DNA of 26,055 nt from Perkinsus olseni (Eukaryota > Perkinsozoa > Perkinsida): contig JABANN010000489.1 of assembly GCA_013115125.1 (NCBI GenBank), forward strand, positions 1-26,055, written 5' to 3'. Of this stretch, positions 9,060 to 18,600 are shown piece after piece (within the stretch, counting starts at the first letter, position 1; the number at the start of each line of letters is the position of its first letter). A model generated the notes under the pieces. The model was given only the letters and a program-made list of their open reading frames with translations. It made no database searches and was not told the DNA's origin. The position numbers were made by a program, and so were the translations under genes.

Positions 9060-11388
9060 ACATAATACCAACCAACCCGAGGCTTCCAACAACACGACGA
9101 TAACCACAACAATTGCGGATTTGCCATCAAGAGTATCTTTATATATACCTCAGTATTATCCAGCTGTACTTGCGAAATGCATGCATCGACCTAAGATACT
9201 CTTCTACTACATACATTCACAGTGGAATTCTATGGAGCGCACGCATCAACCTAAGATTCGTCAGCGACGAATGTGATGGGTCACGAATCGTCACCATAAG
9301 TTGACATATCTTAAATCTGCATGTAGTGCACGGGTCAACCTAAGATACCTCTCCTAATTAATTAACGACTCGTACGCAATAATATGACCAACAACAACAC
9401 AGCAACAACGTGAGACAACACAATTCCACCAATTCAGTTCGGCGACCAGGAATCGAACCCGGGACCTTTCGATTACCAGCATCCATCAGTCCTGAGAGAT
9501 CCACTCATATACCCATCGCCATGCAACGCAAGCGAGCATACTTTGCCCTTCCGGTGATGGTGATGATGATGCTTGCCCGAGTCAACCTAAAAGAAAAGTC
9601 CACTGCGATCCGCTTCCGAACGCGGGTGCCAGGTCAACCTGATTCGTATCTTACTCGCTCAACCTCAAGATTCCCACTAGAATCTTTCTTGCCATGATGA
9701 GCTTTTGTCTCGGCTGCAACCTACCACAAACGTCAAGCGTATCTTTAGATTGAGCATGCTCGACACAACAAAAAAGATTCCTCACTTTTATTAGTCGACC
9801 GTACGGGCCGTGCTGCAACTCAGGAAGCTTCGGAGACGTATCTTTCTCACCTGCGAAGAGCAAGCTCAACCTACTATCCTTCAATCGATACCTTGACCTC
9901 CAACGGATCTTTCCCTGATCGACCTAAGATACTCTCTCGCCCTTTTATGAATTCCACCACGACCCCTTCGACGTTTGTTGTTGTACCACATCAAACAGTA
10001 ACTGAAAGAAACAAAAAAAATCCCAAGTTGTTCCTTTCGAGGCAAAAAAGATAATTAAGCCGAAAATATTCCTGAGATTCACCCCATACAGCACAGTACC
10101 GTTCTCAGATTCGAAGCGCGACAATTTTTGCAAATCGCGGAGAATGATTTTCGTGAAGCAATTTTTGACAAATTTTCCCAATTTTTGCTGTATCCTCCAA
10201 AACGTGACTCTACAGCGCATTACTCAGATATTACTATTCTATCAGCTCGTGTAAGGCCTAATACGACTACCGAGGGCTTCGACTCCGATTTACTGTGTTT
10301 CAGTGATGGTGACTGAGGCGGACGCAGCCGAAAAATAGGGAGGGAAAGGATAAAAAGTTAATGTGGTCGTTACTTCTGTTACGAAGGCCTAGTGATCAGA
10401 GGATGTAATCGATAATATATACTAAGCAAGCTAGGACGTAATTTGTAATCAAGAGGCTGATTTTTAACCGACATTGCGCATAACCCCCGTGATTCACAGT
10501 CCATTTTGCAAGAAATGGTATCAGATATCCCCGTGATGGAGTATCGTGACGCGGTCTTGGTGGCAGAGTTGGCGCAAATGTTATTATGCGCCATAATCTC
10601 ATCAAACATGTCTCGCTGATACTCTCTTGCTCCGCCGAGAAATTACGTGGTCGATGAAATTTCGGCGAAACCCGGGTGTTGTGTTCTAAATGAGATCAGT
10701 CTCTCCGCAAGTCAATCTGACGTAATTTGCGACTCGCAACTTGTTCGTCGTCCATACACGTTAGTGCGGGAAAATATGATGATGATGATGATGATGAGCC
10801 TATCAGCGAACAGAATCTTCTGTTCAGATTTTTCTGACTTCGAGCTCAGTCCAGCTCTGCAAGAGTACTACCACTCCTAAAAGCATTTCGAAATCAGAAT
10901 GAAAGAGTTGGTGAAGGAGTGGTAAGCTCGGTGAAAAGTAAGTAGCGACATTGCGCGTATCTTCCGTGGTCAACCTAAGATTCCTTATCCAGTGGGAAAT
11001 GAAAATACATCCCATACCACACCTTCCCCAAATCATTCCCACTCACCTCAAGCAGAAGCTCAGCCCTCCAGTGATACCCCACGTAATAATAATAAGGCCC
11101 CAAGACGGTATCGGTATCTGCAACAACAACAACAACGCACAGCGAAGAATATCTTTCGCACTGCAAAAGATACGCCTGACCTCAGGTTGACCTCTAAGAT
11201 GCATGCTCGTTAATTGAATACAACATTAATACAACTGAATAAGATACGCTCTTGGTGGTGAATCATCAAATCACGCGTCAGGGCGAGCGCTTAATTTCGT
11301 GGCGCGTGACAAGACCTCCCCGGTGAAGCACCGCAGCAGCAGCATGGGTTGGGTCGACTCGATGATGGTGGTCTACTACACCTTTTGA
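9060..11388. repeat. Repeat-rich stretch with many degenerate GTATCTT/AACCTAAGATAC elements
   Basis: Copies or half-copies of (G)TATCTT...CAACCTAAGATAC recur near 9187, 9247, 9336, 9646, 9717, 9837, 9917, 10957 and 11145, in varying states. Between them lie short coding-like blocks (for example a plus-strand frame ending TTTEGFDSDLLCFSDGD at 10316), but I could not join them in phase, so a repeat-laden gene on the plus strand remains possible. Small ATG-triplet runs occur near 9557 and 10778. Confidence 0.6.
9430..9473 (+). other. Antisense tRNA-Thr-like 3' half outside a resolved gene
   Basis: GTTCGGCGACCAGGAATCG to GATTACCAG has the same build as the antisense tRNA introns. Its reverse complement starts CTGGTAA (anticodon GGT, Thr), then AAAGGTCCCGGGTTCGATT. 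A plus-strand intron here would be about 43 nt with an open frame continuing after it, which hints at an unannotated gene. Confidence 0.5.
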
Positions 11389-11646
11389 ATGCTTATTTCG
11401 CGATCAGTAAGATCAGCTTCGCATGGAGGCTGTCATCATGGGAGTCCTAATGACTTTCGTCACTGATGCCACAGTCGCTCTCATCCTCAGCTTTGTGACT
11501 TGGATTTTGCATCATGGTAGGCGAAACGGCCAGCCTACAAGAGTTGGACGTCAGAATCCGTCGCTACAGCGAAATAGAATCTACTACCAGCGAAATTGAT
11601 TTCCGCATTTCGTGGAAATTGGTCTTACTGATCGCGAAATGGGCAT
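11389..11646. mobile_element. Small element with 27-bp terminal inverted repeats
   Basis: The left end ATGCTTATTTCGCGATCAG continues TAAGATCA; the right end is its reverse complement with three mismatches (CC for TT and C for T). The 258-bp body contains a single short ORF. This is the build of a MITE-like or other short TIR element. I did not identify a target-site duplication with certainty. Confidence 0.5.
11423..11599 (+). CDS. Putative 58-residue single-pass membrane protein inside the TIR element
   Basis: The ORF opens MEAVIMGVLMTFVTDATVAL and continues ILSFVTWILHHGRRNGQ, a hydrophobic helix followed by a basic tail ending in NRIYYQRN-stop. There is no intron and no known family. The ORF lies entirely between the two inverted repeats, so it may be carried by the element or be a chance frame. 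A GATCAG six bases before the ATG could act as an acceptor. Confidence 0.4.
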   Translation: MEAVIMGVLMTFVTDATVALILSFVTWILHHGRRNGQPTRVGRQNPSLQRNRIYYQRN

Positions 11647-11839
11647 TTACAAGGTGAAGTAGCATGATGCCTCTTCAGTGATACTTCTGCCCGTTCATAG
11701 AAAGTTGGTATGAGTGCTCCTGTCTCATACCATTAGTTCCGTAACTCTCCCGTTATATAAAGATACCTTACTCCGGCTTCTTACAGGTTAACCTGCATCA
11801 GGCAGGGATGTAAGAAAGATATTTTTCAGTGTATGATAA

Positions 11840-14741
11840 ATGGCGGCTCTCGCGGATAACACAAATCCGTTGGTGTACTCGTCGGACTCGGAATGTGAAG
11901 ATATTCTCGCCGGCCTTTCCATAGGGGAAATCGAAAATTGGGACCAACACGAGGAATCCGAGGTCGACCCTATAACGCCAGCAGAGGTGATAATGGGGGT
12001 ATCTTAGGTTGAAGCGTGCAAGATACGTTTCAGGTCAACTTGTCATGCGTGAAAGTTATTCATGAAATCGATCGTAATTAATAATTTGCGGAATCTCTCC
12101 GCTGTTTTCCCTCCATTAAGGCGAACGGAACATATCTTAGGTTGAAGCGTGCAAGATATGTTTCAGGTCAACTTGTCATGCGGGTAATCGATCGTAATTA
12201 ATGAACCGCGGAATCTTTATCTCGTTTTTCCAACTTTTTCCTTTGGCCAACGCTATCAGTTTAAGTACGGCAGCCAACGGAAATCGAAATTCAAGGGCGG
12301 CCAAAAAAATTCTAAATTTAATAAAATAGTAATAAAATGAATATATGAAACTGAGTCGATTTACATAATAATTTCTCATTAACTTGTCCCAGCTAATTGC
12401 CGAAAGAAATGATACACAAATTTCCCGCGTTCAAATTCAAAAAATTTGTTTTTTTTGGGGTCCAAGTTCAATTCCCATTCAAGTACAAAATCGAATTAAC
12501 AAGGTTTTTTCATAATACCATAATTTCCCGGAAACGCTTGTCGCGAGGAGAGGCTAACGAATACCATTGAAAAATGGTACTCCCTTCTATTTGTCATTGT
12601 AGCTCACCACGGAAACTTCTGAATTCCGAACCGCCGTAGTGCTGTGCTTCCGGGTGGCTGAGTGAGCGTGTCATTTGCAATTCCTTTCATCTACCATCTC
12701 AGACGGGTATAATTCCGTGTTGACTCAAAAAATAAATCCCTTCAGCTGTTTTTGAAGAAGGTATCTATAAAACGTTTGTCGTGGTTGTTGAATTCGTTTG
12801 GAGTATGACTTAGACGTCTTCGGGTCTGTAGGGGACTTTTGAGACTGATGACGATCTACGAGGGGTTGCGACTCAGAAATCAGTTATGAATCGGCAGAAC
12901 AGCCCTTGCCCCTTAGCCGCAATTTTAGTACCCGACTAAGTACTCACTATAAGGCTCCCTTACCGACGAACGCCTTCGTCAACAGCTTCCTAGTTATAGA
13001 TCATGCAGGATGGCCGTCGTTGTACTGAGTGACTCACAACGACCAAATTCTGAGCATCTTCGTCATTAGTTAATGTCAAAAAAACGGATTAATCGGTTTT
13101 AAAACCGAATGCTCCACGTTCGTAATATTCATAAGCCATGGGCTGACAGTTTGTTGGCTCATAGTCGGGTGAAGCATCTATTAGTCAGCAAATCCCTTCA
13201 AAGTATCATTATTTCTCTCAGGTATTTGAAATTATCCGCGGTCTTCGAGATCCCGAGCATCCGACCCTGTCATTGGAGCAGCTGAGAGTGGTTACGGCCG
13301 AACAGGTCATATCGGGAAAAAACTTTTTCGCAGAATTTTTGGAAAAATAAAAAATCGTAAAAATATTTTTTGTCATTCCCTTTAACCTTGTCGTTATTTC
13401 GGACAAGCTGGTGTGGTATACGCCTTGGGAATTTCACAATTTTTGCCCAAAATTTTATCGTGAATTTACGTTAAAAATTCGTGGTGGAGTGATTGGGTAA
13501 ATCAAGATTTTACACGGAGGGAAAATTGCGTAAATTGTGGTATGAAGTTAAAGCGCCGGGTCAGATGAAAATATGCAGAAAATTTTTCCGTTGAATTTCC
13601 GTTTCGTCAAGTAGGGAATTCTGTTAATCGTATGTCGTGAATTTGCCGTGAAGTGTATCTTCATAGCGCGAGTGCATGCTGATAGAAATTTCGGAAAAAT
13701 TGGTATGGAACTGAGCTAAACCCATACCAACTTTTCTGAACTGTCCAGTCAGATTTTTTGTAAAATCTGTCCTTTAGAAAAATTTTTCCTCATAATTATT
13801 AACTTTTTGGCACCTTTCTCGAAATATTTCGGGGGTTGTCGTGGAGAGTGTGGTATTAATATATTTTTGTTTGATAAGCATTTTGGCAGATACGCGTCAG
13901 CAAGGGAATTGATGGCATCACGAAAATTGGTGTAGAATTCACGCCAACGGTAACACTATTATGATGTCTAGCGGCAAATCGATCAGGTGATCGATTTAGA
14001 TACCCACATGTTCCGTGGCTACTCTGATTGGTTTGACTATCCGCACGAAGTTGCAAAAGTGCGTTTGTGGGGCCAACGGAGATATTAAGATTAATGTTAA
14101 TATTAAGGAAGGTACTGTTGGGAATATTTCGCGCGCCACGAAATTATCATATACCAACTCCTATCGCAAATCTTTGGGGAAGCTGTTGTTGCTATCGAGA
14201 AATCGAGAGGGTCGGAGGATTTCGCGCGCCGCGAAATTACTGGTCAATTCGGCAGACGTGTGTTTTGATTGTTCATTCTTGACCGCCCGTTGTTCGCCCT
14301 TTTCTGAGGGAATTTTGGTGAACAGAAAAGAAGATCGTCTCGTGCGTCCGGCGAAGGAAATTGTGATTCCGATTTTTTGCGGATTTCTCGTACTTAAATT
14401 AACGTAAAAAGTGGGCTTGCAGGCAGGAGTTGATGTTTAGCATATCTTGGCCGAACTCACGCTGTCGAAATTTTTGGTGATTTTTTTTGAAGAACATTGG
14501 GAATCTCCATAATTTAGTGAACTTTTAGGGACGCACGATCAGGAAGAACAGGTTAATAAGCAACTGAATGACAAAGAACGATGTCAAGCTGCGATCGAGA
14601 ATCCCAATTTACAGAAGGTAGTCTTCCATTCTTGCTTACTCTTGCATTTCCTAAACAGCATGCTGCCAGGTGATTCGCCAAGGAATCTTCGAAAGCGATC
14701 CGCCTCTTCCCGATGACCTTCTACTCATACCGGTCAGTTAA
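11840..14741 (+). CDS. CIAO2: MIP18/CIAO2 family protein, cytosolic Fe-S cluster targeting factor, six exons
   Basis: Exons 11840-11986, 13222-13305, 13890-13949, 14000-14111, 14529-14617 and 14670-14741 join in frame (phases 0, 0, 0, 1, 0) into 187 residues; human CIAO2B has 163. Family landmarks appear in order: DNTNPLVY near residue 6, [38 protein letters not shown] with the conserved cysteine, and [20 protein letters not shown]. Family knowledge: CIAO2 acts with CIAO1 and MMS19 in the cytosol to hand Fe-S clusters to target enzymes. The N-terminus has an acidic insert ([11 protein letters not shown]). A TTTTTCAG ten bases before the start codon is a likely acceptor for a 5' leader. Introns make up over 80% of the gene and are A/T-rich with repeats; the third is a palindrome-type intron. 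The stop overlaps that of the convergent gene. Very confident in the family. Confidence 0.92.
11999..12230 (+). repeat. Two copies of a compound repeat in CIAO2 intron 1
   Basis: The unit starts with a 28-bp inverted-end element (GTATCTTAGGTTGAAGCGTG then CAAGATAC), followed by GTTTCAGGTCAACTTGTCAT and AATCGATCGTAATTAAT. It occurs at 11999-12110 and again at 12131-12230 with slightly different spacing. In the second copy the ends read CATATCTT and AAGATATG, a matched pair of changes that keeps the inverted repeat. Confidence 0.8.
13950..13999 (+). other. CIAO2 intron 3, ATCGATC palindrome type
   Basis: The 50-nt intron GTAACACT to ATTTAG. Its 3' half is AAATCGATCAGGTGATCGAT plus TTAG, so the palindrome's right arm runs directly into the acceptor. 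Exon joining is fixed by the conserved family sequence FTPT-IPTCS. Confidence 0.85.
14128..14238. repeat. Two copies of TTTCGCGCGCC-CGAAATTA
   Basis: ATTTCGCGCGCCACGAAATT at 14128 and ATTTCGCGCGCCGCGAAATT at 14218, both in CIAO2 intron 4. A reverse-complement copy (TAATTTCGTGGCGCG) lies at 11291. Each is itself nearly palindromic. Confidence 0.65.
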
Positions 14742-15643
14742 TGAGCGGAGCGAAGCGAAAAATTCTGCATATTTTCACTCAGTGAGAGTTGTATCGAGTT
14801 TATTCATTAAATGGAGCTGCCGGGAATCGAACCGGGGACCTTCATGGTTGGGTATTCAGTCCGCCAGTCATCTCGAACAACCCGCTGCAGGCGTTCCAGT
14901 TTCCTTCTCCTTGATCGAAAAAATCGATCAGTTGATCGATTTTTATTCGCGCGATTTTCGAGATCCTCGAGGAGCTGGTAAATTTTCTCGATGATAAGGC
15001 GAGCTACGTTGGACGCGGAAGAGCTGAGAGGCGAGAATCAGATGAGAAGAAGGTTGGCAGGGGTATCTTAGCTTGACTCTGGCAGTACTCAAGTAGAAAA
15101 GATACTCTTGTGAAAAATTCGAAGAATCGTTTATTCGCGGTAAAAATTGGTGTCGCTTCCATGTGGATTGCGATGGCTGATAGTAATAGTTCGATGATAA
15201 TATTTTGGAATCTTAGGTTGAAGCGTGCTGTTTTCAGAGCGATGAGCTTGTCGATCGGTGATGATGATGATGAGGAGACTAATCTGGGCTCGCAACGACA
15301 TTCGGAAAGGAAATGTAAACTCGCTCGGGATGGGGGCTGCACCGAATGGGTTTTTCGTTCCTTCCGTGACGGTTGGCGGCCTGAGCAGGAAAGGGTGACT
15401 AAATCTACCAGATAAGGCCTTTATAGTGAGGGATCGATCATCTGCCTCAAGGTGTCGATGAGTAGCGTGATGTGTGTTCGTTGTGAGTTGTGGTGACGTT
15501 GATGTTCCGGGATGAATATTTTTGTGAGCGCTCGGAGCTGGATAAGCGAATTTTGATATTCAGCCGCTTTTTTATCAGTTTCGAATAGGAGGGTTGAGCG
15601 GCTGGCGAGCTCTTCATTATCGAGGTTAATGACTTGCCCTTTG
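14738..15643 (-). CDS. Hypothetical protein, five exons, convergent with CIAO2
   Basis: Minus-strand exons: about 15643-15498, 15441-15280, 15176-15089, 15023-14840 and 14764-14738, all in phase (1, 1, 2, 0). The product carries NNN-type polar helices (LLFETDKKAAEYQNSLIQLR), a proline-rich piece (FLLRPPTVTEGTKNPFGAAP) followed by FTFPFRMSLRAQI, then FTANKRFFEFFTR and LIIEKIYQLLEDLENR. The family is not recognised. No start codon is obvious at the 5' end, which abuts the first CDPK exon on the other strand, so the start is unresolved. Exon four contains an in-frame copy of the ATCGATC palindrome. The last intron is tRNA-derived. Confidence 0.62.
14765..14839 (-). other. Intron beginning in a sense tRNA T-arm
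   Basis: The 75-nt intron GTCCCCGGTTCGATTCCCGG continues with CAGCTCCATTTAATG and ends ATGCAG. The donor GT falls in the variable loop, as in CDPK intron 4. Confidence 0.7.
14919..14944 (-). repeat. ATCGATC palindrome within an exon
   Basis: AAAATCGATCAGTTGATCGA plus T's lies inside exon four of the minus-strand gene. It contains no GT on that strand, so it cannot be spliced as in the other genes and is read as about nine codons. Confidence 0.6.
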
Positions 15644-18600
15644 TCACAAGTATTTGTGGTTACGCAAGATGTAAGGAGGAGGGATCGATCCTGGGACCGC
15701 CTGAATGATAAACGTGGATCACAACGATTAGACCATTTCTTCTGTGGCGATGCAGGTGTTGGGTCACGGGGCAACAGCGACGGTAAGAAGAGTTATACAC
15801 AAACGAACTGGAGAAGAGTAAGATACTCGACCTGCCGAATAACGATCGAGTCCTCGCATTTTTTCGTGTCACTCCGCCCGTCGAATCTTGAAGATTTGCA
15901 GATCTGACTTCTCGTGAATGGAATATTCAATCTTCGTTATCCTAATGAAGCTTTTTCATTCCGAGATGAACTTGACCTCCCAGACGACGTTCTTTTGGTT
16001 TCGCTCCGCATTTTGTGTGTGAGGATCAGATTCGCGTTGAAGTCGTTATCGAAGAGGGACTTGACGGCGTGGCAAGAGAAGAATCTATTAAATGAAGTTG
16101 AGATTTTCTTATCAGTCGACCATCCCAATATCTGCCGATTGGCCTACGTATTTGAAGCACCGACTATGGTGAGCTTCCCTGGGATCGAACCGAGGACCTT
16201 TCGGTTCGCAGGTGCATCTGGTTATGGAGCTTTGCCGGGGCCCTGATCTGCATGAGATGATTTATCAGAGGTCGGTGGTTCGAATCCCAGTGGGAGTATT
16301 TCTGTGTAATTTTTGTCTCAGGTTTAATTCTGGTGGCTATTTCTCAGAGCCGGAAGTTGCTGATATCATCGCTCAGGTTCTCTACGCGATCAATTACCTT
16401 CATACGTCCAATATAGTAATCGAAAGGTCCCCGGTTCGATCCCAAGGGATGGCATTTCTATCAGGTCCACCGAGATATCAAGCCAAGTCACTTCATGTTC
16501 ACTTGCGGCTGTCCAGTTATCACAGGTAAGAACCGTCTGGACGAAAAGGAAAAATGCCGCAACCGGGGATCGAACCGGGATCACTTTCATGTGTCTTGCT
16601 CCCCTTTGAGTATCTCCCATTTTTCTCAGATCCACGTCACGTGTATGATTGTCCCGATCGCCGTTTGAAGCTCTTCGACTTCGGCCTGGCCCGACGGATC
16701 GGTTCGAGTAAATCAATGGGAGTAACGCCTCTCCCAGGGATCGAACCCGGGTCATTGGCTAACGCTCTTCAGGGAGGCACGTTGTCGTATATGGCCCCTG
16801 AGTGCTTGGAGATCGAGTGGGAATCTCGGAAACCGCTGCAGAGGCGAGTGAGCGTCTTTGGTGAGGACGACCTGGACGACCAGCAAAACAGCATCGACGC
16901 AGACCAACGGGGAAGCGGGTCAGTTGACACTCGGAAGGTCGCGGGATCGGTTCCTTCGGCTCTCCTGTCGGGGTTCATTCGCTCTCGTGATGCTTCAGCC
17001 GCGTCTCTCGTGTTCAATCGACGGTCAAATTTCCCATTCTCACCACCAATCCTGCTCGTTCTTTTAAACGATGCTCATTCTCGCCATCAAAGCCTGTTAT
17101 TTACTCGGCCAGTAGTCGTGCTTCACCAAAGATTTTCTTCGGCGTCTTCGTTTTAATATTGTTACTTTTCTAGATCGACGGCGATATCTGCGAAGTGCGA
17201 CATTTGGGGCGTCGGTGTTATTTGCCACCTCCTCCTCACCGGAAAGATGCCTTTCGAGTCTCCCAATGTTGGTGACGTACTCCGAGAGATGAGGAAGATT
17301 CGCCGCCAGAGGAGCACGGGGAAGTGGGTCGGGGTGAAATCGATCGCGTGATCGATTTGGGCGTCGGCAGATATCTCAGCGGCGACCGGTTCAACCACCT
17401 CTCGGAAGCTGCAAAGAGTTTTCTGCGAGGGTGCTTGCAAGTGCTCCCATCGGAGCGTTTCAGCGCTCGACAAGCCTTGGACGACCAATGGCTCGCGGAC
17501 ATGCTGCACAACGAGAAACGGAGGGAGGGGGAAGAAAATGACGGCGGTGAGAGACGCCGGTCGTGAAATATTGACTTCTTTGAATAACTTCTTGACGGAA
17601 TCAGAGCTGGTAACTCAGGATTTATTCTGGAATTAGTGGGATAAGTTCTATCTTCGTCAACAACAAGGAATCCCGGCCCTTGTAAACTGACGACAAAAAA
17701 TATTGGAAATTCTGGGTTGCTTACATTCTCTTTGATCAACAATCTTCCGAAGTATCTTGTTCAATCGTCCGAATTCGGGCCCTCCTTAAGGGACTTTCGA
17801 GGTGGGAGCGGTTGCTCATAAAAGTCGCAATTCTCTTTCTCTCTTCCTCAGCCGCCGAAGTCCTTCCTTGGGATGTGCTGGAAAGTATGCGGCGGTACGC
17901 AGTGGCTAATTCATTGAGAAAGGCAGCGTTGAATATGGTGGCGTCGGGGTTGACCTCGCGAGAAGTGGGTAACCGGAAGGTTGTGGGTTCGATTATAAAC
18001 TCCCTCGCAAAATAATACAACATACCAATTTCTCCCATTTCTCAGAAATTGGACAGGATCTGAGCCACGGTAGTTGCAGAGAAATTTTTCTGAAACTCCC
18101 GAGGAACACAAATGGAATAGCGTTGATTCGATACTCACTCGTCTAAGTGAATCTTCCGAAAACCGCTTTTTTCGGGCGCTCGAAAAATAGAACATTATAT
18201 TGAACGACTAATTAACGATTAATCGACTATTGCCAATGGTCTATTGGCATATGTCTTGAATCAACGCCATCGCTCCGCATTCGCAGGAAATCAGGGGTCG
18301 CCTACCGAACGGCGAGGCTTAATATACCCATAGTGAGGTTCCCAGCTGCCACGGTGTATCCAGGCAAGTCGCTAGCAGGATACGTGCGATAGCACTCGAA
18401 GCCGGCTCCCCAGGCCGAAGAGGCTCCGTAGGCCCATGGCCGCGAGTCGGTATCGTCCGATAGGCACAAACTGCGCAATATAAGAGTTTCCGAAGATCAT
18501 TGACGCCACGAGCTTCCAGCTTGATGAATGTTGAAAAGCTGAGCGTGTTCCCGTAGGCTGTAATACGTATCTTGACTGCATATGTGAAGGAAGCTCAAAG

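Noticed and set aside
9945-10220. Minus-strand lysine-rich ORF
   Set aside because: The plus strand is open over the same A/T-rich stretch in two frames; neither strand could be joined to further exons.
9060-11220. CRISPR-like array
   Set aside because: Repeats are degenerate, in both orientations and unevenly spaced, and the DNA is eukaryotic.
9410-16755. ORFs containing strings like PGIEPGT or RPGIEPGTFRL
   Set aside because: These are translations of the tRNA T-arm (GGTTCGAATCC), not protein motifs; the segments lie in introns.
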